From the NCBI GenBank assembly GCA_934589835.1, contig CAKTOK010000030.1, forward strand, positions 1 through 18,249: 18,249 nt of DNA, given 5' to 3'. The stretch comes from an uncultured Oscillospiraceae bacterium (GTDB taxonomy: Bacteria > Bacillota > Clostridia > Oscillospirales > Oscillospiraceae). The notes under the pieces were generated by a model. That model had not been told where the DNA came from. It made no database searches and saw only the letters and a list, made by a program, of their open reading frames with translations. Shown here one piece after another: positions 7,600 to 15,684 of this stretch (position 1 is its first letter; each line of letters starts with the position of its first letter). Both the position numbers and the translations under genes were made by a program.

Positions 7600-9444
7600 T
7601 TGACGGAGAGAAGACGATTTGGATTTACGGGATTGCTGCTGGTGATCCTTGTGGTGGTATTCGTGGGGTATCTGACCGGCAATATGCGGCGGGCCGGAGA
7701 CATTCCGTACAGCCAGATGCGGGCGCTGTTCACAGAGGAGAAGGTGCAGTCCTTCGCCATCGACGACCAGCGGCTCACCGCCGCCCTGCGGGACGGGACC
7801 ACGGCCACCTGCGAGCTGTACAGCTTCGACGCATTTTATGAGGACCTCAACGCTCTGGTGGTGGAGCAGGCCGCAGCCGGCATCATCGAGACCTATGACT
7901 ATCACGCGGATCACTCCACCAACTGGGTGCAGGTGCTGCTGCCCTACGTGCTGGCGGTGCTGGGGTTCGTGCTGCTGTTGAACTTCATGAACCGGATGTC
8001 CGGCGGCGGCGCGGCGGCCAACGACAAGATGGCCCGCTTCGGCGAGGCTCGCACCCAGAGCCTGCCCACCGGCAGCAAACGGGTGACGTTTCAGGATGTG
8101 GCCGGCGCCGATGAGGAGAAGGAGGAGCTGGAGGAGATCGTCCAGTTCCTGCGGGACCCCGAGAAGTACACGGCGCTGGGGGCCCATATCCCCAAGGGCG
8201 TGCTGCTGGTAGGCCCTCCGGGCACCGGCAAGACGCTGCTGGCCAAGGCGGTGGCGGGCGAGGCGGACGTGGCGTATCTGTCCATTTCCGGCTCCGATTT
8301 CGTGGAAATGTATGTGGGCGTGGGCGCCAGCCGCGTCCGCGATCTGTTTGAGCAGGCCAAGAAGCAGGCGCCGGCCATCGTGTTCATCGATGAGATCGAC
8401 GCGGTGGGCCGTCAGCGCGGCAGCGGTCTGGGCGGCGGCCATGACGAGCGGGAGCAGACGCTGAACCAGCTGCTGGTGGAGATGGACGGCTTTGCCGTCA
8501 ATGAGGGCGTGGTGGTGCTGGCCGCCACCAACCGCGTGGATATCCTCGACCCCGCGCTGCTGCGTCCGGGCCGGTTCGACCGGCAGGTGTATGTGGGACT
8601 GCCCGACATCAAGGGGCGGCAGGATATCCTGAAGATCCATGCCCGCGGCAAGCCGCTGGCGGAGGATGTAGATCTGGGCCGCGTGGCCCGCAGCACTGCG
8701 GGCTTTACCGGCGCCGATCTGGAGAATCTGCTGAACGAGGCGGCGCTGCTGGCGGGGCGGCGGGATCAGAAGCTCATCACGGAGGACGTGATCCATGAGG
8801 CGGTCATCAAGGTCATCGCCGGTCCGGAAAAGCGCAGCCGCGTCATTCCGGAGCTGGAGCGGAAGCTCACGGCCTATCACGAGGCGGGGCACGCCGTGGT
8901 GATCCACGCCCTGCCCGATCACGATCCGGTGCATCAGATCACCATCGTGCCCCGAGGACAGGCAGGCGGCATGACCATCTTCCTGCCGGAGGAGGACCGG
9001 TCCTACCGGTCCAAGGCGTATATGACCCAGCAGATCGTATCGCTGCTGGGCGGCCGCGCCGCCGAGGAGATGACGCTGGGCGATATCTCCACCGGCGCCT
9101 CCAGCGATATCCAGCGGGCCACCGCCATCGCGCGCAAGATGGTGGGCACCTACGGAATGTCGGAGAGGCTGGGGAACGTGGCCTTCGACGCGGGGACCGA
9201 CGAGGTGTTCATCGGCAAATCCATGGGGCACACCCGCCCCTACTCGGAGAAGACGGCGGCGGAGATGGACGAGGAGATCCGCGCCATCATCGACGGGGCC
9301 TATGCCCGCTGCAAGGAGATCCTGACGGCGTACCGGCCGCAGCTGGTGGCTGTGGCGGAGTATCTGCTGGTCCACGAGACCATGGACGCCGAGACGTTCG
9401 AGGGCTATTTCACCGGCAGCGATGCGCCGCCGGCGGAGACATAA
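7600..9444 (+). CDS. ftsH: ATP-dependent zinc metalloprotease FtsH
   Basis: A 614-residue membrane AAA+ protease that degrades misfolded membrane proteins and some regulators. I place the start at TTG 7600 with a GGGGGAG ribosome binding site (7588-7594). Two membrane segments (about residues 8-27 and 108-128) flank a short extracytoplasmic domain. Walker A is GPPGTGKT (205-212), Walker B IVFIDEID, and the second region of homology [21 protein letters not shown]. The zinc site is HEAGH (427-431), with D503 in SDIQRA as the likely third ligand. All catalytic elements are present. It is the last gene of the plus-strand housekeeping group and is followed six bases later by a strong terminator. 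Confidence 0.97.
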   Translation: MTERRRFGFTGLLLVILVVVFVGYLTGNMRRAGDIPYSQMRALFTEEKVQSFAIDDQRLTAALRDGTTATCELYSFDAFYEDLNALVVEQAAAGIIETYDYHADHSTNWVQVLLPYVLAVLGFVLLLNFMNRMSGGGAAANDKMARFGEARTQSLPTGSKRVTFQDVAGADEEKEELEEIVQFLRDPEKYTALGAHIPKGVLLVGPPGTGKTLLAKAVAGEADVAYLSISGSDFVEMYVGVGASRVRDLFEQAKKQAPAIVFIDEIDAVGRQRGSGLGGGHDEREQTLNQLLVEMDGFAVNEGVVVLAATNRVDILDPALLRPGRFDRQVYVGLPDIKGRQDILKIHARGKPLAEDVDLGRVARSTAGFTGADLENLLNEAALLAGRRDQKLITEDVIHEAVIKVIAGPEKRSRVIPELERKLTAYHEAGHAVVIHALPDHDPVHQITIVPRGQAGGMTIFLPEEDRSYRSKAYMTQQIVSLLGGRAAEEMTLGDISTGASSDIQRATAIARKMVGTYGMSERLGNVAFDAGTDEVFIGKSMGHTRPYSEKTAAEMDEEIRAIIDGAYARCKEILTAYRPQLVAVAEYLLVHETMDAETFEGYFTGSDAPPAET

Positions 9445-9449
9445 CAGAC

Positions 9450-9488
9450 AAAAACAGGCCCTGCGGCAGCGCCGCAGGGCCTGTTTTT
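9450..9488 (+). terminator. Intrinsic terminator after ftsH
   Basis: A perfect 18-bp inverted repeat (9450-9467 and 9471-9488) has a 3-nt AGC loop, a GC-rich core (CAGGCCCTGCGGC) and a T5 tail. The matching A5 on the 5' side makes it able to act on either strand. It separates the ftsH operon from the liv operon. Confidence 0.95.
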
Positions 9489-9802
9489 GTGCAGGCAGTG
9501 GGGAAGGCGCGGCAAAGAAGTGAAAAAAGAAGGAGGGAAGTTGTGCAAAATGACGAAACGTGTGTCCACGACAGAAGAACAAGTGTCGGGAGCGAAGGAA
9601 GCTACATGACGGCATCTGTACGCGGCAGGGGGACAAAACAAATGGAAAACCACGGAAATCTCTGGACTCTGCATGGAAAACGGCGCGATTTTTTCGGAGC
9701 AACTCACAGTTGTAATTACGGAGGAGTTCCGCTAAAATGTGACCATTCTATGGCAGACCCGTATGGGAGGGGCTGCCGGAGAAAGTTTAGGAGGAAAATG
9801 AA
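9489..9802 (+). other. Upstream region of the liv operon
   Basis: This region of 314 nt holds no gene that I can support. It contains two copies of ATGGAAAAC (9642-9650 and 9673-9681) 31 bp apart, a CAACT/AGTTG inverted repeat (9700-9704, 9708-9712) overlapping the -35 of the livK promoter, and the livK ribosome binding site AGGAGGA (9789-9795). These are candidate regulator sites only. A 54-codon reading frame starting at 9642 and ending over the livK start is considered chance. Confidence 0.4.
9710..9738 (+). promoter_or_regulatory. Promoter of the livKHMGF operon
   Basis: A -35 TTGTAA (9710-9715), a 17-nt spacer and a -10 TAAAAT (9733-9738, 5 of 6 consensus bases) give a start near 9745 and a leader of about 58 nt before livK. 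Confidence 0.6.
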
Positions 9803-11104
9803 ATGAAGAAGTTTTTTGCGATGCTTCTGGCGCTGGTCATGGCGCTGAGTCTGGTGGCCTGCGGCCAGCAGGCACAGGACGGCGATGGCAGCCAGCAGTC
9901 TGATAACGACGCTCCCGTGGCCTATGTGCTGGCGGAAAAGGGCGACACCTATTCTCTGGGTCTGGCCAGCAACTTCCAGACTGCCTTCGAGAAGCTGGGC
10001 GGCACTGTTGTGATGGAGACCTTCCCCACCAACACCACCAACTTCTCCGACTATCTGCAGAAGGCCATCGACAAGGGCGCTGACGTGATCTTCGCCCCCA
10101 ACTCCATCACCGTGGCCTCCAGCCTGCTGCCTCAGGCCAACGATCTGGGCGTGGAGTGCCCCATCATGGCCGGCGACACCTGGGAGTCCTCCGTCATTCT
10201 GGACGGTATGGCCAACACCGGCCTGAATGTGTACTGCTCCACCTTCTTTGATGAGAGCGACTCCAGCTCCAGCGCCGCGGCCGACTTCGTCAACGGCTTC
10301 AAGGCGTGGCTGAACGCCAACCCCGATGCCCTCACCGATAACGGCGGCAACGACATCGTGGCGGCTGTGTCCGCGCTGGGCTTCGACGCCTACAACGTGG
10401 CGGTGGCAGCCATCCGTGCCGCTGCCGAGGCCAAGGGCGCCGATATGACCTCCGTGGACGTGGCGTCCGCGCTGTGGACCCTGACCTATGACAACGCCGT
10501 GACCGGCAAGATCCAGTTCAATGCCACCGGCGACGCCATCAAGAACTGCGCCTACATCAAGAAAGCTGCGGCGGACGGCTCCAAGTTCGAGTTCGTCAAG
10601 ACCCAGGAGGTCGAGAACAGCGACGTGCAGGCCACCGGCTTTGACTACGGCGACGCTGCCGGCGTGAAGCTGGACACCGCCAACCACAAGATCGTCATCG
10701 GCGTATATGAGCCCCTGACCGGCAACAACGGCGGCGGCGGCAAGCAGGAAGTGCTGGGCATGAAGTACGCCAACTCTCTGGACAACAAGATCGACATCGC
10801 CGGTGAGGAGTACACCGTGGAGCTGTACGTCTCCGATAACGGCTCTCTGGAGGAGAACGCCGTGTCTGCGGCCTCTGCCATCGTGTCCTCCGGCGCCCTG
10901 ATCTCTCTGGGCTCCTACGGCTCCGGCGTGTCCATCGCTGCGGCTGATACCTTCGCCGAGGCACAGATCCCCGCCATCGGCGTGTCCTGCACCAACGCGT
11001 CCGTCACCGACGGCCACGACTGGTACTTCCGCATCTGCTTCCTGGATCCGTTCCAGGGCTCCGTCATGGCCCAGTTCGCATGGGACATGGTGGCAGCTGC
11101 GTGA
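9803..11104 (+). CDS. livK: LivK-type branched-chain amino acid binding lipoprotein with permuted halves
   Basis: A 433-residue extracytoplasmic solute-binding protein of a LIV-type ABC importer. A lipoprotein signal (residues 1-20, lipobox LVAC, Cys20) and short spacer come first. Residues 38-270 then match the SECOND half of the family (AYVLAEKGDTYSLGLA, VIFAPNSIT, MAGDTWESSV, NNGGND-type and VTGKIQF blocks). A linker (271-296) follows. Residues 297-433 match the FIRST half (IVIGVYEPLTG, LGSYGSGVSIAAADTF, IPAIGVSCTN, YFRICFLDPFQGSVMAQFAWDM), ending at the interlobe hinge where a normal protein would continue into AYVL. The order is therefore circularly permuted. The frame is intact and codon use resembles the neighbours. 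Start and AGGAGGA site are clear. It is the first gene of livKHMGF. Family and order are read from sequence; function and ligand are inferred. Confidence 0.9.
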   Translation: MKKFFAMLLALVMALSLVACGQQAQDGDGSQQSDNDAPVAYVLAEKGDTYSLGLASNFQTAFEKLGGTVVMETFPTNTTNFSDYLQKAIDKGADVIFAPNSITVASSLLPQANDLGVECPIMAGDTWESSVILDGMANTGLNVYCSTFFDESDSSSSAAADFVNGFKAWLNANPDALTDNGGNDIVAAVSALGFDAYNVAVAAIRAAAEAKGADMTSVDVASALWTLTYDNAVTGKIQFNATGDAIKNCAYIKKAAADGSKFEFVKTQEVENSDVQATGFDYGDAAGVKLDTANHKIVIGVYEPLTGNNGGGGKQEVLGMKYANSLDNKIDIAGEEYTVELYVSDNGSLEENAVSAASAIVSSGALISLGSYGSGVSIAAADTFAEAQIPAIGVSCTNASVTDGHDWYFRICFLDPFQGSVMAQFAWDMVAAA

Positions 11105-11123
11105 CCATCCTGATTTAGCCCGC

Positions 11124-11155
11124 AGAAGTACGGTGGTCTGCACCACCGTACTTCT
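11124..11155 (+). terminator. Intercistronic hairpin between livK and livH
   Basis: A perfect 14-bp stem (11124-11137 and 11142-11155) with a 4-nt CTGC loop is followed by TTCGGCTT, a poor U-tract. It lies between the livK stop and the livH start. Such hairpins after binding-protein genes commonly cause partial termination or protect the upstream mRNA, so that the binding protein is made in excess over the permease. The role here is inferred. Confidence 0.65.
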
Positions 11156-11177
11156 TTCGGCTTGAGAGGTGACTGAC

Positions 11178-12059
11178 ATGAATCTGACTCCCTATTTGAT
11201 CCGAGGGCTGGCAACGGGCGGACAGTTCGCGCTGGTGGCCATCGGATACACCATGGTGTACGGCATCCTGAAGCTCATCAACTTCGCCCACGGCGACCTG
11301 TTCATGCTGTCGGGCATCATGATGATCTATTTGGCGGCCTCGTTCCCCACCATGCCCCTGTGGGTGACCATCCTGATCATGATTGCCCTGACGGTGTTTG
11401 TGGGCTTCGCCATCGAAAAATGCGCCTATTCCCCGCTACGCACCGCGCCGCGGATGTCCGTGATGATCTCCGCCATCGGCGTCAGCTATCTGCTGCAAAA
11501 TCTGGTGTGCTATATCACGGGCGGCCTTGCCAAGCAGTTCCCCGACATCCCCCTTATCAGCCAGAGCGTAAAGATCCTCGGCGTGAAGGACAAGCTGGCG
11601 GTGTTTGTTTCCCCGCTGGTGGCGGTGGTGCTGATGGTGGCGCTGGTGCTCATCATCAACCACACCAAGTTCGGTATGTCCATGCGCGCCGTGTCCAAGG
11701 ACTTCGAGACGGCACAGCTCATGGGCGTGAAGATCAACCGCGTCATCTCCATGACGTTCATCATCGGCTCGTTTCTGGCGGCGGTAGGCGCGCTGCTGTA
11801 CTTTGCCAAGAACACCGGCATCAACCACATGGCCGGCTCCACCCCGGGCATCAAGGCGTTTATCGCCGCAGTGGTGGGCGGCATCGGCTCCGTGCCGGGC
11901 GCGGTGGTGGGCGCGCTCATCATCGGCGTGGTGGAGAGCCTTGCCAAGGCTTTCGGACTGGCGGACTTCAGCGACGTCATTTCCTTCGCGCTGCTGATCC
12001 TCATTCTGGTCATCAAGCCCACGGGCCTCTTCGGAGAGAAAACGACGGAGAAGGTGTGA
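11178..12059 (+). CDS. livH: Branched-chain amino acid ABC transporter permease LivH
   Basis: A 293-residue inner-membrane permease with many hydrophobic segments, one of the two channel subunits of the LIV importer. The opening GLATGGQFALVAIGYTMVYG and the KLINFAHGDLFMLSG block are typical of LivH. The cytoplasmic coupling region is seen as AVVGGIGSVPGAVVGALIIG near residues 235-254. I prefer the ATG at 11178, with GAGAGGTG upstream as ribosome binding site; a GTG at 11169 is possible but would overlap that site. It is followed after 4 nt by livM, indicating translational coupling. Confidence 0.93.
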   Translation: MNLTPYLIRGLATGGQFALVAIGYTMVYGILKLINFAHGDLFMLSGIMMIYLAASFPTMPLWVTILIMIALTVFVGFAIEKCAYSPLRTAPRMSVMISAIGVSYLLQNLVCYITGGLAKQFPDIPLISQSVKILGVKDKLAVFVSPLVAVVLMVALVLIINHTKFGMSMRAVSKDFETAQLMGVKINRVISMTFIIGSFLAAVGALLYFAKNTGINHMAGSTPGIKAFIAAVVGGIGSVPGAVVGALIIGVVESLAKAFGLADFSDVISFALLILILVIKPTGLFGEKTTEKV

Positions 12060-12063
12060 GAGG

Positions 12064-13176
12064 ATGAAAACGACATTCTGGGAGAAAAACAAGCGCACCG
12101 TCTGCAACCTGATCCTGGTGGCGGTGCTGGTGGCGCTGGTGGGCTGCGTGGATCGCTTCGCACCGGCCTCCTCCATGTGGTTCCCCGTGCTGCGTAAGGT
12201 GTGCACCTTTGCGCTGGCGGCGGTGGCCATGAACCTGCTCAACGGCTTTACCGGCCTGTTCTCGCTGGGTCAGGCGGGCTTTATGCTGCTGGGCGCCTAC
12301 GCCTATGCCATCCTGACCATTCCCGTGGCACTGCGGGGCACCGTGTTCCGCAACTACGGCGACAGTCTGGTGCAGTTCCAGATGCCGCTGGTGGCCGCGC
12401 TGCTGGTGGCCGGCATGGTGGCCGCGTTCTTCGCGTTCCTCATCGGACTGCCGGTGCTGCGGCTCAAGAGCGACTATCTGGCCATCGCCACGCTGGGCTT
12501 CGCGGAGATCGTCCGCGGTCTGGTGCAGCTCAGCCAGTTCGGGCCGCTGACCAACGGGCCCGACCCGCTGAATAACTTTACCGCGCCGAAAAACGTGATG
12601 CCCTACGCCGCTATCGCAGGCGCGTGCATCCTGCTGATCGTGCTGCTGATCAACTCTACCTACGGGCGGGCGTTCAAGGCCATCCGCGACGACGAGATCG
12701 CCGCCGAGGCTATGGGCATCAATCTGGCGCGGCACAAGATGATCTCCTTCGTGGTCAGCTCCTTCTTCTGCGGCGTGGCCGGCGCCATGCTGGCCATGTG
12801 CAACACGTCCGTGTCCTCCGTGTCCTTTACCACCAGCATGACGTACCAGATCCTGCTGGTGGTGGTGGTGGGCGGCATCGGCTCCGTGTCCGGCTCCATC
12901 ATTGCGGCGTTTATCTACTACGCCAGCAGCGAGTGGTGGCTCCGGTTTCTGGATCTGGAGACGTACACCGCGGCGGGCACCCGTATCCCCCTGCTGGGCT
13001 ACGGCTTCCGCATGGTGGTGTTCTCCGTGCTGATCATGATCGTGGTGCTGTTCTTCCGCAAGGGCATCATGGGCACGCGGGAGGTATCCGTATATGATGA
13101 CGCCAGAGCCGTGGGCCGCTTCTTCCGGCGGCTGTTGGGCGGCAAGGCGGCTGCGAAAGGCGGTGGGGCACAGTGA
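12064..13176 (+). CDS. livM: Branched-chain amino acid ABC transporter permease LivM
   Basis: A 370-residue polytopic permease, partner of LivH. Family blocks include LLNGFTGLFSLGQAGFMLLGAY (about residues 57-78), LPVLRLKSDYLAIATLGFAEI, the GRAFKAIRDDEIAAEAMGIN loop and the coupling motif VGGIGSVSGSIIAAF. The last 35 residues form a charged cytoplasmic tail that is low in complexity (KAAAKGGG). A GAGAGG ribosome binding site overlaps the livH stop. Its TGA overlaps the GTG start of livG (GTGA). Confidence 0.95.
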   Translation: MKTTFWEKNKRTVCNLILVAVLVALVGCVDRFAPASSMWFPVLRKVCTFALAAVAMNLLNGFTGLFSLGQAGFMLLGAYAYAILTIPVALRGTVFRNYGDSLVQFQMPLVAALLVAGMVAAFFAFLIGLPVLRLKSDYLAIATLGFAEIVRGLVQLSQFGPLTNGPDPLNNFTAPKNVMPYAAIAGACILLIVLLINSTYGRAFKAIRDDEIAAEAMGINLARHKMISFVVSSFFCGVAGAMLAMCNTSVSSVSFTTSMTYQILLVVVVGGIGSVSGSIIAAFIYYASSEWWLRFLDLETYTAAGTRIPLLGYGFRMVVFSVLIMIVVLFFRKGIMGTREVSVYDDARAVGRFFRRLLGGKAAAKGGGAQ

Positions 13177-14027
13177 GCGAGACGAAAAATGTCCTGCGCG
13201 TGGAGAACGTGACCATGCAGTTCGGCGGCGTGGTGGCCGTGGACGATCTGAGCATGGAGGTCAACGAGGGTGAGATCGTGGCGCTGATCGGCCCCAACGG
13301 CGCCGGCAAGACCACGGCGTTCAACGTCATCACCGGCGTGTACGCGCCCACCAACGGGCGGGTGCTGTTCAACGGAGAAAAGGTGGTGGAGAATCACCCC
13401 CGGGGAAAGATGCGCCGCCAGTATAAGGGCAAGCATCCCACCGAGTACAGGGCCGTGCTGGAGCCCACGCCCGACAAGCTGACGAAGCGGGGCATGGCCC
13501 GCACGTTCCAGAATATCCGGCTGTGGAAGTCCATGACCGTGTTCGACAATGTGCTGATCGCCAAGCATCTGCGGCGCAGCAGCAACCTGTTCACCGCCAC
13601 GTTCCACCTCAACAAACGGGAGGAGGCGCGGCAGCGTGCGGAGGTGCTGGAGCTGCTGCGGGTCGTGGGGCTGGAGGACGTGAGGAACGAGCTGGCCACC
13701 AGCCTGCCCTACGGCAAGCAGCGGCGGCTGGAGATCGCCCGCGCGCTGGCCACGGATCCGAAGCTGCTGCTGCTGGACGAGCCGGCGGCCGGTATGAACC
13801 CGCAGGAGACGCAGGAGCTGGCGGCGTTCATCCGCGAGATCCGCGAGAAGTTCCACAAGACGGTGCTGCTCATCGAGCACCACATGGATCTGGTCATGGA
13901 CATCGCAGACCGCATCTATGTGCTGGATTTCGGCGAGCTCATCGCACAGGGCACGCCGGCGGAAATACAAAACAACGAGCGCGTCATCGACGCATATCTG
14001 GGGGTGGCAGACGATGCTGAGGATTAA
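13173..14027 (+). CDS. livG: Branched-chain amino acid ABC transporter ATP-binding protein LivG
   Basis: A 284-residue ABC ATPase that powers the importer. It shows Walker A GPNGAGKTT (about residues 36-44), the FQNIRLWKSMTVFDNVL Q-loop region, the signature LPYGKQRRLEIARAL (the LivG variant of LSGGQ), Walker B LLLLDEPAAGMNP and the H-loop LLIEHHMDL. About 30 extra residues (roughly 72-105, basic) lie before the Q-loop compared with the 255-residue proteobacterial protein. This insertion is familiar from clostridial LivG. The GTG start overlaps the livM stop, and the 3' end overlaps livF by 14 nt. Confidence 0.95.
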   Translation: MSETKNVLRVENVTMQFGGVVAVDDLSMEVNEGEIVALIGPNGAGKTTAFNVITGVYAPTNGRVLFNGEKVVENHPRGKMRRQYKGKHPTEYRAVLEPTPDKLTKRGMARTFQNIRLWKSMTVFDNVLIAKHLRRSSNLFTATFHLNKREEARQRAEVLELLRVVGLEDVRNELATSLPYGKQRRLEIARALATDPKLLLLDEPAAGMNPQETQELAAFIREIREKFHKTVLLIEHHMDLVMDIADRIYVLDFGELIAQGTPAEIQNNERVIDAYLGVADDAED

Positions 14028-14727
14028 GGATCTCCGCGTTTCCTACGGCGGCATCCGTGCGCTGCGGGGCATCGATCTGGAGGTGCCGGACGGCAAGATC
14101 GTGACGCTCATCGGCGCCAACGGCGCAGGCAAGTCCACCACGCTGCGGACCATCTCCGGCCTTGTCAAGGCCGAGAGCGGCTCCATCACCTACGACGACA
14201 GGGAGCTGCTGGGGCTGCCCATCAACAAGGTTCTGGAGCTGGGCATCGCCCAGTCGCCGGAGGGGCGGCGAGTGTTCCCCAACCTGACGGTGCTGGAGAA
14301 TCTGAAGATCGGCGCGTACCTGCGTAAGGACAAGGATGGCATCGAGAAGGACATCAAGTGGGTCTACGAGCTGTTTCCCCGTCTGGAGGAGCGGCACTGG
14401 CAGCAGGCGGGCACCCTGTCCGGCGGCGAGCAGCAGATGCTGGCCGTGGGGCGGGCGCTGATGAGCCGGCCCAAGCTGCTGATGATGGATGAGCCGTCGC
14501 TGGGTCTGGCGCCGCTGGTGGTGCAGGGCATCTTCGACATCATCCGCACCGTCAACCGGCAGGGCGTGACAGTGCTGCTGGTAGAGCAGAACGCCAACAT
14601 GGCGCTGAAGATCGCGGACTACGCCTACGTGCTGGAGACGGGCTGCATCACCAAGTCCGGCACCGGTGCGGAGCTGCTGGCAGACGAGTCCATCAAGGAA
14701 GCATATCTGGGCAAGAAAAAGAAGTAA
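14014..14727 (+). CDS. livF: Branched-chain amino acid ABC transporter ATP-binding protein LivF
   Basis: A 237-residue ABC ATPase, the usual LivF length, forming the ATPase pair with LivG. I chose the ATG at 14014 because the product then starts MLRIKDLRVSYGGIRALRGID, as in the family; the frame is open further upstream only within livG. Walker A is GANGAGKSTT, the signature LSGGEQQMLAVGRAL, Walker B LLMMDEPSLGLAP and the switch region VEQN. It is the last gene of the operon and its stop abuts a strong terminator. Confidence 0.96.
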   Translation: MLRIKDLRVSYGGIRALRGIDLEVPDGKIVTLIGANGAGKSTTLRTISGLVKAESGSITYDDRELLGLPINKVLELGIAQSPEGRRVFPNLTVLENLKIGAYLRKDKDGIEKDIKWVYELFPRLEERHWQQAGTLSGGEQQMLAVGRALMSRPKLLMMDEPSLGLAPLVVQGIFDIIRTVNRQGVTVLLVEQNANMALKIADYAYVLETGCITKSGTGAELLADESIKEAYLGKKKK

Positions 14728-14767
14728 AAAAAACATCCTGCGGCGTGAGCCGCAGGATGTTTTTTTT
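14726..14767. terminator. Bidirectional terminator between livF and mrp
   Basis: A perfect 19-bp inverted repeat (14726-14744 and 14749-14767) has a GTGA loop, an A8 tract on the left and a T8 tract on the right. It can stop transcription from livF on the plus strand and from mrp on the minus strand. It overlaps the mrp stop codon by two bases and begins at the last base of the livF TAA-proximal A run. Confidence 0.95.
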
Positions 14768-15593
14768 ACTTCTTGAGGATGGCGTCCACCACGCCGTCCA
14801 GCCAGTGGCCCTGGAAGGACTCGATGGCGCCCTCGTCTGCCAGTCTGGCAAGCTGGGGGTCGATGGGCATTTTGGCCAGCAGGGGCAGACCGTACTCTTT
14901 GGCGGCCTCCTCCGTCTTGCCCTCACCGAAGAGATAGATCTTCTTGCCGCAGTCGGGACAGGCCACATAGCTCATGTTTTCCACCAGACCGACGATGGGG
15001 ATGTGCATCATCTGAGCCATCTTCACGGCCTTCTGCACCACCATGGACACCAGCTCCTGCGGGGAGGCCACGATGATAACGCCGTCCACCGGCAGGGTCT
15101 GGAACACGTTGAGGGCCACGTCGCCGGTGCCGGGGGGCATATCCACGAACATATAATCCACATCGTTCCAGAGCACGTCGCCCCAGAACTGCTGGACCAC
15201 GCCGCCGATCACGGGGCCGCGCCAGATGACGGGGTCCGTCTCGTGCTCCAGCAGCAGGTTCACGGACATGAGCTGGATGCCGGTGGCGGTGGTGACGGGT
15301 ACGATGGCGTCGCCCTCGGCCATGGCGCGGCCGTGGATGCCGAAGGCCTTGGGGATGGAGGGGCCGGTGATATCCGCGTCCAGCACGGCGACGTTGTAGC
15401 CCTCGCGGCGGACAGCCACCGCCAGCTGGCTGGTGACCATGGACTTGCCGACGCCGCCCTTGCCGGACACAACGCCGTAGACCTTGCCCACGCGGCAGCC
15501 GTCGCGCAGAGGCTTGATCTGGAAGGGGCTTTCGTTCTTGCGGTCCGCGCAGCTTTCGCCGCAGGTGCTGCAATCGTGGGTGCAATCGCTCAT
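14766..15593 (-). CDS. Mrp/Nbp35-family iron-sulfur P-loop ATPase
   Basis: A 275-residue Mrp/ApbC-type ATPase thought to bind and deliver Fe-S clusters. The deviant Walker A is SGKGGVGKS (43-51), with the switch regions DADITGPSIPKAFG and FVDMPPGTGD. A CxxC (CPDC, C212 and C215) is the usual cluster-bridging pair of the dimer. The N-terminus carries a further cysteine group C4-x3-C8-x2-C11-x3-C15, as in many clostridial members, which may hold a second cluster. The AAGGAGA ribosome binding site (15601-15607, minus) is clear. It lies 91 nt downstream of the YhaN-like gene on the same strand, with its own candidate promoter in the gap. The symbol is left blank because mrp and apbC names are used loosely. 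Confidence 0.93.
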   Translation of the reverse strand: MSDCTHDCSTCGESCADRKNESPFQIKPLRDGCRVGKVYGVVSGKGGVGKSMVTSQLAVAVRREGYNVAVLDADITGPSIPKAFGIHGRAMAEGDAIVPVTTATGIQLMSVNLLLEHETDPVIWRGPVIGGVVQQFWGDVLWNDVDYMFVDMPPGTGDVALNVFQTLPVDGVIIVASPQELVSMVVQKAVKMAQMMHIPIVGLVENMSYVACPDCGKKIYLFGEGKTEEAAKEYGLPLLAKMPIDPQLARLADEGAIESFQGHWLDGVVDAILKK

Positions 15594-15653
15594 AACAGGT
15601 TCTCCTTTTTGTTGTTGTCACAGGTCGTCCCCAGCGGGGGAAGTTCCGTATAT

Positions 15654-15682
15654 GGTATAACACGTTCCGGCCCGTTTTGCAA
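15654..15682 (-). promoter_or_regulatory. Candidate promoter of the Mrp-family gene
   Basis: On the minus strand TTGCAA (15682-15677), a 17-nt spacer and TATACC (15659-15654) with an upstream TG form an extended -10 promoter. The -35 starts just after the stop of the upstream ATPase gene. The leader of about 55 nt contains a small CCCC/GGGG hairpin (about 15629-15641). Confidence 0.5.
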
Positions 15683-15684
15683 GG

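Noticed and set aside
6280..9702. Very long open frame on the minus strand (over 1100 codons) opposite hpt, lepB and ftsH
   Set aside because: It is antisense to three clear genes, has His/Gln/Leu-rich composition typical of reverse frames of GC-rich DNA, and shows no recognisable domain.
9642..9806. A 54-codon small frame ending with an ATGA overlap on the livK start
   Set aside because: The likely livK promoter lies inside it, its basic end is simply the translated ribosome binding site, and its sequence resembles no known leader peptide.
13386..13485. Basic insertion of about 30 residues in LivG as a novelty
   Set aside because: Clostridial LivG proteins commonly carry this stretch before the Q-loop, so it is a lineage feature.
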